Positions 8,541 to 16,613 of a stretch of 33,606 nt of DNA are shown piece by piece; the stretch's first letter is position 1; every line of letters starts with the position of its first letter. A model generated the notes under the pieces. That model was not told where the DNA came from. It made no database searches and saw only the letters and a program-made list of their open reading frames with translations. The translations under genes and the position numbers were made by a program. Source of the DNA: Caulobacteraceae bacterium (GTDB lineage Bacteria; Pseudomonadota; Alphaproteobacteria; Caulobacterales; Caulobacteraceae); the NCBI GenBank assembly GCA_947476325.1, contig CANJPZ010000025.1, forward strand, positions 1 through 33,606, in the 5' to 3' direction.

Positions 8541-9194
8541 ATGCTCGGACTGGGAAAAAAGAAGAAGGCCAAGGGCGATGCGCCCGAAGCTGAAGCGGCT
8601 GACGCCGAAAAGCCCGCGGCTGCGCCCGAGGGTGAAGGCGGCGAGGGCGAAGGCGAGGCTCCCAAGAAAAAGGGCCTGCCGATCAAGCTCATCGCCATCG
8701 CGGCGGTCGCCCTGCTGGTGCTCGGCGGCGGCGGCGCAGCCTGGTTCTTCCTGCTCAAGCCGAAGGCCGGCGCCGCAACGGCCGCCCATCCCAAGGCCGC
8801 CGAAAAGGGAAAGAAGAAGGAAGAAAAGACCGCGCTGAAGGAAGGCGAGGTCAATCCGAACGGCTGCACCATCAGCGAGGGTCCGGAAGGCGTGGTGTTC
8901 TGCAAGATTCCCGACCTGATGACCAACACCCAGACGACGGACGGGCGGCCCCACAACCTCAGCCTCAAGATCACTTTTGAGCTGCCCAACGAAGCTGCCG
9001 CCGACGCGATCGGCGAGCAGATGCCGCGCCTGAAGGATCTCATGCAGTCATTCCTGCGTGAGTTGCGGCCCGAAGACCTGAACGGCAGCGCCGGCGACTA
9101 CCGGCTGCGCCAGGAAATCCAGCATCGCGTGAACCTGGTCATTGCTCCGGCCAAGGTCAACGCCGTGCTGATCGAAGAGATGCTGCAAACTTGA
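8541..9194 (+). CDS. fliL: Flagellar basal-body-associated protein FliL
   Basis: FliL is an inner-membrane protein that surrounds or supports the stator units and is needed for motility in Caulobacter. The 217-residue protein has a long charged cytoplasmic N-terminus (residues 1-46, Lys/Glu/Ala-rich). One transmembrane helix (about 48-72) and a periplasmic FliL domain follow. The domain includes LSLKITFELPNEAAADAIGE and the C-terminal RLRQEIQHRVNLVI region. C109 and C121 in the periplasmic part could form a disulfide. It is the first gene of fliL-fliM-DUF6468-motE-like-TPR, downstream of CtrA-type sites. Confidence 0.96.
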   Translation: MLGLGKKKKAKGDAPEAEAADAEKPAAAPEGEGGEGEGEAPKKKGLPIKLIAIAAVALLVLGGGGAAWFFLLKPKAGAATAAHPKAAEKGKKKEEKTALKEGEVNPNGCTISEGPEGVVFCKIPDLMTNTQTTDGRPHNLSLKITFELPNEAAADAIGEQMPRLKDLMQSFLRELRPEDLNGSAGDYRLRQEIQHRVNLVIAPAKVNAVLIEEMLQT

Positions 9195-9233
9195 ACCATC
9201 GATGCCGCCTGAACCGGACGATCAAGGAATCCT

Positions 9234-10343
9234 ATGGCCGAACCCGCACCCGCCGTTGAACAAGCCGACCCGGCGGACATGGATGCGTGGGCGTCAGAGA
9301 ACGCGTCGGATCCGGCGGCGGCCGGCGGCGGCGAGGGCGAATGGCAGGCCGGCGGCGCCTCGGAGCGCATTCTCAACCAGGACGAAATCGACAGCCTGCT
9401 GGGCTTTGAGCTGTCAGACGGTGAAGATGGCGAGCGGACCGGCATCCGGGCGATCATCAATTCGGCGCTGGTCAGCTATGAGCGCCTTCCGATGCTGGAA
9501 ATCGTCTTCGACCGCCTGGTGCGGTTGATGACCACGTCCTTGCGCAATTTCACGTCCGACAACGTTGAAGTCAGTCTCGACAACATCTCGTCGATCCGCT
9601 TCGGCGACTATCTCAACTCCATTCCCCTGCCGGCCATCCTGTCGGTGTTCCGGGCCGAGGAGCTGGACAACTACGGTCTGCTGACCGTCGATTCCAACCT
9701 GATCTATTCGATCGTCGATGTGCTGCTGGGCGGGCGCCGTGGCACCGCAGCTATGCGCATCGAGGGCCGCCCCTACACCACCATCGAACGGGTCCTGGTC
9801 CAGCGGATGGTCGAGGTCGTTCTGGCCGACGCCAAGGCCGCCTTCGAGCCCCTGACGCCCGTGACCTTCAACCTGGACCGGCTGGAGACCAATCCGCGCT
9901 TCGCCGCCATCGCCCGGCCGGCCAACGCCGCCATCCTGATCAAGCTGCGCATCGATATGGAAGACCGCGGCGGACGGATCGAGCTTCTGCTGCCCTATGC
10001 GACGCTGGAGCCGATCCGCAAGATGCTGCTGCAGCAGTTCATGGGCGAGAAGTTCGGGCGCGACAACATCTGGGAAAGCCACCTGGCCACCGAGCTGTGG
10101 ACCACCCAGATGGAAGTTCGCGCCGTGCTCGACGAACATCAGGTGCCGCTGAAGGATGTGCTGAACTTCAAGGTCGGTGACACCTTGATGCTTAACGCCA
10201 TGCCCGATGATCCGGTTGAACTGCGGGCCGGCACTGTCTTCCTCGCCCACGGCCAGATGGGCCGCCGTAACCACCAGATCTCTGTGCGATGCAGCGGACC
10301 GCTTTCCGAGGCCGCCCGCCAAGCTGTCCGGGAGCAAGCATGA
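9234..10343 (+). CDS. fliM: Flagellar motor switch protein FliM
   Basis: FliM forms the C ring, binds CheY-P and contacts FliG and FliN. The 369-residue protein has the CheY-binding peptide LNQDEIDSLLG at residues 47-57. The middle CheC-like domain follows (IINSALVSYERLPMLEIVFD, then LLTVDSNLIYSIVDVLLGGR), and the C-terminus is a FliN-like SpoA domain (HQVPLKDVLNFKVGDTLML). The CheY peptide is usually almost at the N-terminus; here an Ala/Glu/Gly-rich extension of about 46 residues precedes it. AAGGAA lies 5 nt before the ATG, which supports this start. The stop overlaps the next gene by ATGA. Confidence 0.97.
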   Translation: MAEPAPAVEQADPADMDAWASENASDPAAAGGGEGEWQAGGASERILNQDEIDSLLGFELSDGEDGERTGIRAIINSALVSYERLPMLEIVFDRLVRLMTTSLRNFTSDNVEVSLDNISSIRFGDYLNSIPLPAILSVFRAEELDNYGLLTVDSNLIYSIVDVLLGGRRGTAAMRIEGRPYTTIERVLVQRMVEVVLADAKAAFEPLTPVTFNLDRLETNPRFAAIARPANAAILIKLRIDMEDRGGRIELLLPYATLEPIRKMLLQQFMGEKFGRDNIWESHLATELWTTQMEVRAVLDEHQVPLKDVLNFKVGDTLMLNAMPDDPVELRAGTVFLAHGQMGRRNHQISVRCSGPLSEAARQAVREQA

Positions 10344-10810
10344 GCCTGATCGCCATTTCTCTGAACCTGATCCTCATTGGGCTTCTCGCCTGCGCCCTGG
10401 CCTACGGCATCCGTCTGGAGCGAAAACTCAAGGCCATCCGCGACGGCCAGCTGGCCTTCGGCAGAGCCGTCGCCGAACTGGACGCCGCCACCGAGCGGGC
10501 GCGCAGCGGATTGGCCGAGCTTCGGGCCACGACCGACGAATCCACGGACCATCTGGGCGGCCGCATTGCGCGCGCCCGCGAGGTTTCTGAACGGCTCGAG
10601 CGTCAGCTGGCCCGGGCCGAAGCCATACCGGCTCCGAAAGAAGGCCCGGAGGGCGGCCTTTCCGCCCTGCTGGCCGAGCTCAAGGCCGCCGAGGGCGCGC
10701 CGCGACTGCAGCCGGCGCCGGCGCCGGCGCGTTCGCTCGAGCGGCCCCCCGCGGCCTTCCGGTCGATGGTTGACGATGATCTGTTTGACGATGCCGGAGG
10801 CCGCGCGTGA
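10340..10810 (+). CDS. DUF6468-type membrane protein of the flagellar operon
   Basis: The 156-residue product starts at the ATG that overlaps the fliM stop (ATGA, 10340-10343); an upstream in-frame ATG inside fliM is less likely. Residues 4-24 form one transmembrane helix, followed by a Glu/Arg/Ala-rich coiled coil (about 28-100) and a Pro/Ala-rich tail. This matches the small alphaproteobacterial family annotated DUF6468, found beside fliM. A Caulobacter flagellar-positioning protein (PflI) is also a single-pass protein with coiled-coil and proline-rich parts, but I cannot tell whether it is this gene or the next. The operon places it with the motor; its molecular role is unknown. Confidence 0.8.
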   Translation: MSLIAISLNLILIGLLACALAYGIRLERKLKAIRDGQLAFGRAVAELDAATERARSGLAELRATTDESTDHLGGRIARAREVSERLERQLARAEAIPAPKEGPEGGLSALLAELKAAEGAPRLQPAPAPARSLERPPAAFRSMVDDDLFDDAGGRA

Positions 10811-11817
10811 GCCGTCTGCCCCGCCTTCTACCGCTGGTCGCCGTCGCGGTCGGCGGCGTTCTGGTGATCAACCTGATGGCCGGCGCCAGCAGCGCGCCCC
10901 AGCTGTTTCAGGGTGCCCGCGCCTGGGCGGAAGATCTGGCGCCCAAGGCCAAGTCCAAGGCGAAGGCGGCTCCCGCTGCCGCAGCGGCAGTCACGCCGGC
11001 CGCTGTTGAGCCCAAGGCAGACAGCCCGCTGCCGCCCGCCGCAGCGTCTGGTCCGATGGGTCTTACCCCGGTTTCCACGGTCGGGGCCTGCGCGCCGACC
11101 CAGGCTGATCTGGCCAACCGCGCTGGACTGTCGCCTGCGGAACTGCAGGTGCTGCAGAGCCTGGGCGCGCGCCGCACGGCGCTGGACGCCCGGGAGCAGA
11201 CGGTCAGCAGTCAGATGCAGTTGCTCAGCGCCGCTGAGCAGAAGATCGATGGCAAGCTGGCCTCGATGCAGGACCTCATCAAACAGATGCAGGCTTTGCT
11301 GGGCCAGGCCGACCAGCAGGAGCAGGCCGAAAACGCCCGTCTGGTGAAGACCTACGAGACCATGGACAAGAAGGCCGCGGCCCACGCCCTGGCGATCATG
11401 ACCGACGATGTCCGCCTGCCGATCATGGCCCATATGAAGGAAGCCAAGCTGGCCGAGCGTCTCAAGGAGATGACTCCGGCCCAGGCGGCTGAAATCACCC
11501 AGAAGCTGGCCAATCGCACGCGCGAGGCCTTTGCTCTCGATCAGGCCCGCGCCGCCGTGGCCGTCGCATCCGGCGCGCCGGCACAGACCGCCGCCGCACC
11601 CGCCAGGGCAGGAGCTGCGACGTCCGCGCCCGCGACAGCAACGCCTGCTCCGGCCCGTGCAGGGGCCGCCGCTCCGGCTCGTTCAGCCGCCGCGCCAGCG
11701 ACGACGCCGGCGGCGCCCGCCAGGTCAGCGTCCGCGGCGCCCACGCCCGCCGCCGCGCCGGCTAGGGCTGGAGCCCCTGCCGGAACCGCTCCCTCGCCCG
11801 CCAGCAAGACTGGATAG
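10807..11817 (+). CDS. MotE-like flagellar accessory protein with Ala/Pro-rich tail
   Basis: The start is GTG, overlapping the previous stop (GTGA, 10807-10810). The 336-residue protein has one N-terminal membrane helix (about residues 7-25), a coiled coil (115-185) and a MgtE-N-like helical segment (KEAKLAERLKEMTPAQAAEI, residues 211-230). A low-complexity Ala/Pro/Arg tail runs from about 250 to the end. This layout is that of MotE-family proteins. In rhizobia MotE is a periplasmic chaperone of MotC. No motC is seen here, so that role cannot simply be transferred. A stator or motor accessory role is inferred from the operon. Confidence 0.8.
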   Translation: MSRLPRLLPLVAVAVGGVLVINLMAGASSAPQLFQGARAWAEDLAPKAKSKAKAAPAAAAAVTPAAVEPKADSPLPPAAASGPMGLTPVSTVGACAPTQADLANRAGLSPAELQVLQSLGARRTALDAREQTVSSQMQLLSAAEQKIDGKLASMQDLIKQMQALLGQADQQEQAENARLVKTYETMDKKAAAHALAIMTDDVRLPIMAHMKEAKLAERLKEMTPAQAAEITQKLANRTREAFALDQARAAVAVASGAPAQTAAAPARAGAATSAPATATPAPARAGAAAPARSAAAPATTPAAPARSASAAPTPAAAPARAGAPAGTAPSPASKTG

Positions 11818-11819
11818 TC

Positions 11820-14723
11820 ATGGCCCGGCTTTCCACCCTCCTGCGCTCCAGCGTCGCAGCGGCCTGTTTCGCCGCGGTGGTTGGCGCGCCCGCGGGCGGG
11901 TTTGGCCAGCCGGAAAAGGCCGCGCCGAGCACCTCGGTGCTGGAGGTTCGCGCCGGCCAGGCGCCGGCGTTTTCGCGCATCGAGTTCCGCTGGGCGGGCG
12001 GCGCCAGTGCGGCCGCAAAGCGCGATGGCCAGACGCTCACCCTGCGGTTCAACCGCAACGCCTCGCCGGATCTGGCAAATCTCAAGGTCTTCCCGCCCCG
12101 CTGGCTGAAGACAATTCAATCACGCACGGTCGGTGGCAGCCTTGAGGTCGAATTGACCCTGGCCGACGGCGCGGACGCAAAGGTCGGACAGGCCGACGGC
12201 GCGACCTATGTGAACCTGTTCCAGGCGCCTCCCGCGCCGCCGCCTGAAACAGTTGCCGCGACTCCCGCAGCCGGTGCGCCCGCCGCGCCGGTTCGCACGG
12301 TCAAGGTCGAGGCCGAAGCCAACCAGGCCCAGACCACCTTCCGGTTCCCCTGGTCTGAAACCGTCGCGGCGGCCGTGTTCCGGCGGGGCGAGAGCGTTTG
12401 GATCGTTTTCGATACGCCGGCCAACCTTGATTTTACCGCTGTCCAGAAGGTTTCGCCGCAGTTCTCCAAATTCGAGACAATCCGGGGACCCAGTTATACG
12501 GCGATACGCATCGACTCGCCGGTAACCGTTCCGGTGATCGCATCCGGCGGCGGTAGCCTGTGGACAGTCACGCTCGGCGGTCCGCCCGCCGCGGCCGCCA
12601 CAGGCGTGACGATTGCGCGCGACAAGGAAGCTGACGTTCCGGCCCTTGCCGCTGCGGTGGCCGGTGCCACACGCGCGATCTGGATCGATGATCCGAAGAC
12701 AGGTGACCGGTTCGCCGCCATTACGGCCCTGGGCCCGGCCAAGGGACTGGAAACCCGACGCCGCTACGCCGACATGGTGCTGCTGCCGACGGCGCAGGGA
12801 CTGGTTGTCGAGCCCCGGGCTCCGGACCTGGCTATCGCTGTAGAGGGCGATCTGGTGCGGTTGGGGCGTCCGAGCGGCCTTGCCCTGTCGTCCCCAACTG
12901 CCATCACCGACAGCCTGGCGGTCGCCGACGGGCCCCAGGCCGCGGCGTTGCCGGCGCTGATCGACTTTGCAAACTGGTCGAAGTTTGGCCCTGAAGGTTT
13001 CTTCAAGCGCTACGATGTGCTGCGCAACGCCGCCGCCGAAGAGTCGCTGAACGACGATGCGACTGCGGCCACGGCGACGAAAACACCCCAGGTCCAGGCG
13101 CGCATGGCGCTGGCCCGCTATCTGGTCGGCTCGGACCTGGAATTCGAAGCCATTGGCGTGCTCAACCTGTTGGGAGCGACCCATCCGCAGATGCTGTCGG
13201 ACGCAGAATTCCGGGGACTGCGTGGCGCGGCGAAGGTCATGGCCGGACGCTATGAAGAGGCGACGGCGGACTTTGCCTCGCCCGCCCTGGGCAACGACCC
13301 TTCGGCCGCTCTGTGGCGTGGCTACGTTGCGACAAAGGAAGGTCGCTGGGATGATGCGCGCAAGGCTTTCGCCAACGGTTATTCAGTCCTCGGCCAGGTG
13401 GCGCCGGACTGGAAGGCCCGGTTCGCCCGCGCCGACGCTGAAGCGGCGCTCAATCTGAACGATCTTCGCACCGCCAACACCCAGCTGATTCAGGCCGCCG
13501 CCGCCGGCGCAAGCACTGACGAGAACATGGCCACCAGCCTGATGCGCGGCCGTCTGTTCGAGGCCCAGGGTGATACCGAACATGCCCTGGGGATCTATGA
13601 CGCCGTCATGGCCTCGCCGCGCGGTGAATTGTCCTCAGCCGCAACGTTGCGGGCGACCAAACTGCGTCTGGCCGGCGGCAAGATTACTCCGGTTCAGGCC
13701 GCCGATACCTTTGACGGCTTGCGGTTCCGCTGGCGCGGCGATGCGACCGAGATCGAAACTATCCGCGCGCTAGGCGCCCTCTATGTGTCGCTGGGCCAGT
13801 ACCGCCCGGCGCTGGAGGCCCTGCGTTCAGCGAGCCAGCGCGACAGCGATCTGCCGGAAGTTGTCAATCTGCGCACCGATTTGTCCAATGTGTTCCATGC
13901 CCTGTTCATCGACGGCAAGGCTGATGGCCTTCAGCCCCTGGACGCGGTCGCGCTGTGGGACGACTTCTGGAAGGATGTCGCCCCCATCGGCGCCGAGGGC
14001 GACCAGATGGTGCTGCACATGGCGCGGCGGCTGGTGGATGTCGATCTGCTGGACGAAGCGGCCAAGGACCTGGAATGGCAGGCCTTCAACCGTCAGGAGG
14101 GTGTCGCCCGTGCCCAGGTCGCCACGACGCTGGCCACTGTTTATCTGATGGATCGCAAGCCCGAGCAGGCGCTGGACGCCATCAATCGCTCGCGCACCAC
14201 CGTCCTGCCCAACGCCCTCAATTCCCAGCGCCGGGTGCTGGCTGCCCGCGCCCTGATGGGTCTGGGCCGGTTCGACGATGCTCTGGAAATGATCGACGCC
14301 GAGAAAACGCCCGAGGCCGAAGACCTCCGCGGCGAAATCGCCTGGGGCAAACACGATTGGGGCAAATCGGGTCCGACCTACGAAAAGCGCCTCGGCAACC
14401 GGTGGAAAAACGCCACGCCCCTGACGGTTGACGAAGAAGCGCGCCTGCTGCGGGCGGCCATCAGTTTCAGTCTGGCCGACGACGATGCCGCGCTGGCGCG
14501 GCTGCGCGACCGCTTCAGCAAGTACCTTGAGACCGCCCATTCGCCCGACTCGCTTCGGGTTGCCATGGCCGGAGTCGATGCAACGCGCCTGACGCCCGCT
14601 GACCTGAACCGGGTGATGACCGACGGCGACACCTTTACCGGCTGGGTCAATCGCATGAAGCAACGCTTCCGCGAGCAGACCGCGTCCACCGCGCCCACAA
14701 CAGGCGCGCCCAAGGCCGGTTGA
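11820..14723 (+). CDS. Large exported TPR protein of the flagellar operon
   Basis: The 967-residue protein starts 2 nt after the MotE-like gene, so the two are probably co-transcribed. It has a signal peptide (about residues 1-29). A beta-rich N-terminal part (about 40-330) contains two stretches that look like AMIN-type or similar sandwich domains. From about residue 395 onward lies a long helical array of TPR-like repeats (examples: KVMAGRYEEATADFASPALG, RGYVATKEGRWDDARKAF, ALYVSLGQYRPALEALRSAS). Signal peptide and repeats suggest a periplasmic scaffold. I do not recognise a named protein. FimV-like polar scaffolds share the idea of a large polar TPR protein, but no LysM motif was noticed. 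Role in motility or polar assembly is an inference from operon position. Confidence 0.85.
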   Translation: MARLSTLLRSSVAAACFAAVVGAPAGGFGQPEKAAPSTSVLEVRAGQAPAFSRIEFRWAGGASAAAKRDGQTLTLRFNRNASPDLANLKVFPPRWLKTIQSRTVGGSLEVELTLADGADAKVGQADGATYVNLFQAPPAPPPETVAATPAAGAPAAPVRTVKVEAEANQAQTTFRFPWSETVAAAVFRRGESVWIVFDTPANLDFTAVQKVSPQFSKFETIRGPSYTAIRIDSPVTVPVIASGGGSLWTVTLGGPPAAAATGVTIARDKEADVPALAAAVAGATRAIWIDDPKTGDRFAAITALGPAKGLETRRRYADMVLLPTAQGLVVEPRAPDLAIAVEGDLVRLGRPSGLALSSPTAITDSLAVADGPQAAALPALIDFANWSKFGPEGFFKRYDVLRNAAAEESLNDDATAATATKTPQVQARMALARYLVGSDLEFEAIGVLNLLGATHPQMLSDAEFRGLRGAAKVMAGRYEEATADFASPALGNDPSAALWRGYVATKEGRWDDARKAFANGYSVLGQVAPDWKARFARADAEAALNLNDLRTANTQLIQAAAAGASTDENMATSLMRGRLFEAQGDTEHALGIYDAVMASPRGELSSAATLRATKLRLAGGKITPVQAADTFDGLRFRWRGDATEIETIRALGALYVSLGQYRPALEALRSASQRDSDLPEVVNLRTDLSNVFHALFIDGKADGLQPLDAVALWDDFWKDVAPIGAEGDQMVLHMARRLVDVDLLDEAAKDLEWQAFNRQEGVARAQVATTLATVYLMDRKPEQALDAINRSRTTVLPNALNSQRRVLAARALMGLGRFDDALEMIDAEKTPEAEDLRGEIAWGKHDWGKSGPTYEKRLGNRWKNATPLTVDEEARLLRAAISFSLADDDAALARLRDRFSKYLETAHSPDSLRVAMAGVDATRLTPADLNRVMTDGDTFTGWVNRMKQRFREQTASTAPTTGAPKAG

Positions 14724-14793
14724 AGCCAACGACCTTTCCGCGTGCGCCGAAATGATGTTTCCTTGGGTCGATCGCGATCCGGGGGATGTCCAC

Positions 14794-15468
14794 ATGAATT
14801 CGAGAGACATGCCTGATCGGCGCCTTGTTCTGGCGGGCGGAGCGGCGATCCTCACCGGCGCAGCCACCACCCTGCCGGAGGACACCTCGCCACCGCTCTT
14901 CACCTCGGGCGCACTGGTCAACAACCAGCTGGCGGAATTCTTCAAGGTCGCGCCGGCGGGCCTTGCCTGGCCGGACGTCAAGCTGGTCATGCCGGACCGC
15001 AAGCTGATCAAACTGGACCAGTTTCGCGGCAAGACCCTGATCGTCAGCCTTTGGGCCGAATGGTGCCTGCCGTGCCTTGTGGAAATGCCCGGCATGGCCA
15101 TCCTGCAAAAAAGGATGCGCAGCGACAGGTTCGAGCTGGTTTCGATCCTGACCAATACCGAATACAACGTGCCATCCGACGCCGACGACATTCTCAAGCG
15201 GATCGGCATCCGCGACATGGTCGTCCATCTGGACGGCTCGCCGCGCAAGGACAAGCTGATCACCACGCTGGGAAAGGCGCCGGGCTCAAAAAGCGCGGGC
15301 CTGCCTTGCAACCTGATCATCGACGCGCAGGGCCGGCTCAGGGGTCGCTCGATCGGCGGTGAGCAGGTGACCGCCAGCGATGGCAAGGACTACAGCATCT
15401 GGGCGACCAACATTGGCCTGCAGTTTTGTGAGGGTCTGTCGGGCGGGGCTCTGGAGGCGTTGACCTAG
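14794..15468 (+). CDS. TlpA/thioredoxin-like redox protein with Tat-like signal
   Basis: The frame is open from 14752, but the ATG at 14794 follows GGGGGA by 8 nt and starts a Tat-like leader (PDRRLVLAGGAAILTG, residues 7-22), so I prefer it (224 residues). The thioredoxin-fold core has SLWAEWCLPCLVEMPG with the active-site pair C91 and C94, and a later cis-Pro-type segment SAGLPCNLIIDAQG. TlpA-like proteins are membrane-facing disulfide reductases used in cytochrome and copper-site maturation; the client here is unknown. It lies between the flagellar TPR gene and convergent fliP, sharing a CTAG overlap with the fliP stop. It may serve a neighbouring exported protein, but that is only inferred. 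Confidence 0.8.
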   Translation: MNSRDMPDRRLVLAGGAAILTGAATTLPEDTSPPLFTSGALVNNQLAEFFKVAPAGLAWPDVKLVMPDRKLIKLDQFRGKTLIVSLWAEWCLPCLVEMPGMAILQKRMRSDRFELVSILTNTEYNVPSDADDILKRIGIRDMVVHLDGSPRKDKLITTLGKAPGSKSAGLPCNLIIDAQGRLRGRSIGGEQVTASDGKDYSIWATNIGLQFCEGLSGGALEALT

Positions 15469-16250
15469 CCGGTTGCGACGCGGTGGAAGCTCTCGACCAG
15501 CGAGCCGGCGACCAGCCGCCAGCCATCCACAAGGACGAAGAAAATCAGCTTGAAGGGCAGGGACACCACCACCGGCGGCAGCATCATCATGCCCATACTC
15601 ATCAGCACGCTGGCCACCACCAGGTCGATGACCAGGAAGGGCACGAACAGCAGAAAGCCGATCTCGAAGGCGCGTTTCAACTCGCCGATCATGAAGGCCG
15701 GGACGATGACCTGGATCGGCAGGTCATGCAGATCGGCAGGCCGCGCGGTCTGCGACAGGCGCACGAACAGCGACAGATCGTCCTCGTTGACCTGGGCCAG
15801 CATGAAGGACTTGACCGGATCCGAGGCCGCAGTGAAGGCCTCCGGCAATTCCATCTCGTGGGCCAGCAGCGGCTTGACGCCGGCATCGTAGGCTGACTGG
15901 AATGTCGGGGCCATGACGATGGCCGTCAGGAACAGCGCCAGGCTGACGATCACCGCATTGGGTGGGCTTTGCTGCAGGCCAATGGCGGTGCGCAGCAGGG
16001 ACAGAACCACCACGATCCGCACGAAGGATGTGGTCATGATGACGATGGACGGCGCCAGTGTCAGGACGGTGAGAAGCCCAACGAGTTGAACTACGCGATC
16101 GGTCAGGCCGGCCCCGGACCCTAGGTCGATGTTAATCGCCTGGGCCAGTGAAATCGCCGGGGAGACCAGGCAGCAAAGCGTTGTTATAAGGGAGAAAAAT
16201 ACCGCTTTCCTGACGTCTTTCATCAGGGCGGAGCGCTCGGCTTTGGTCAT
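15465..16250 (-). CDS. fliP: Flagellar export-gate protein FliP
   Basis: FliP forms, with FliQ and FliR, the export gate of the flagellar type III system in the inner membrane. The 261-residue protein has an N-terminal cleavable signal (hydrophobic about 17-36). Hallmark segments are MTTSFVRIVVVLSLLRTAIG and PPNAVIVSLALFLT in the first half, then FMIGELKRAFEIGFLLFVPF and DLVVASVLMSMGMMMLPPV near the end. The start is fixed by a 4-bp ATGA overlap with the upstream fliO stop (16247-16250). It is convergent with the thioredoxin-like gene and the stops share CTAG. Confidence 0.98.
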   Translation of the reverse strand: MTKAERSALMKDVRKAVFFSLITTLCCLVSPAISLAQAINIDLGSGAGLTDRVVQLVGLLTVLTLAPSIVIMTTSFVRIVVVLSLLRTAIGLQQSPPNAVIVSLALFLTAIVMAPTFQSAYDAGVKPLLAHEMELPEAFTAASDPVKSFMLAQVNEDDLSLFVRLSQTARPADLHDLPIQVIVPAFMIGELKRAFEIGFLLFVPFLVIDLVVASVLMSMGMMMLPPVVVSLPFKLIFFVLVDGWRLVAGSLVESFHRVATG

Positions 16251-16519
16251 GAGCTGGCCTTCCTGGTCTCGTGTTCGACCGCCTGCCCCTGGCCGATCAG
16301 GATCAGCCGCTCGGCGCCGTCGACACGTACAAGGACCAGGCGGCTTTTCTGGTCCAGTATGAGCGTCTCGATCACCGCCAGGCGCCGGTCGCCGCGCGCG
16401 GCCGAAAGCTTGCGGGTGAACTCGGGTCCGTACTTGCGCAGGGCCCAGACGCCCAGGCCGAAGAAGCCGAGCGTCACGGCCAGGGCCGCGATCATCTGGG
16501 CGATATCAGCAAAGGTCAT
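16247..16519 (-). CDS. fliO: Flagellar biosynthesis protein FliO
   Basis: FliO is a small membrane protein that helps assemble the FliP ring. I chose the ATG at 16519, giving 90 residues: one transmembrane helix (about 7-27, IAQMIAALAVTLGFFGLGVW) and a short basic cytoplasmic domain. That domain carries the FliO pattern RRLAVIETLILDQKSRLVLV followed by LILIG. The frame is open further to 16660, but the CtrA box at 16576-16590 implies a start point near 16540, which excludes the longest form. An ATG at 16558 is possible but less likely. The stop overlaps the fliP start. Confidence 0.88.
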   Translation of the reverse strand: MTFADIAQMIAALAVTLGFFGLGVWALRKYGPEFTRKLSAARGDRRLAVIETLILDQKSRLVLVRVDGAERLILIGQGQAVEHETRKASS

Positions 16520-16571
16520 GGCGGCGAAGGTCCGGGCGGGAAGGGGGCTTTGCGCCATCCTCTGGGCCCGC

Positions 16572-16594
16572 ATGGTTAATGCGCAATTAACCCT
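16572..16594. promoter_or_regulatory. Perfect CtrA box between fliO-fliP and flgB-flgC-fliE
   Basis: TTAA-TGCGCAA-TTAA (16576-16590) matches the full CtrA consensus TTAA-N7-TTAA. It is nearly palindromic, GGTTAAT…ATTAACC, and on the minus strand it also gives an exact TTAACCAT (16572-16579). It sits midway between two divergent flagellar operons. One CtrA dimer could control both. A GANTC CcrM site (GAGTC, 16609-16613) abuts the flgB ATG. Confidence 0.82.
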
Positions 16595-16613
16595 GTTCCC
16601 CCATCCTTGAGTC

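Noticed and set aside
11535-11814. Ala/Pro/Arg repeats at the end of the MotE-like gene as a DNA repeat or possible frameshift
   Set aside because: The frame stays open and the units are degenerate. It is a low-complexity protein tail, not an ordered tandem DNA repeat.
13827-15386. Minus-strand open frame of 519 codons across the TPR and thioredoxin-like genes
   Set aside because: It spans two supported plus-strand genes and shows low-complexity, non-domain composition.
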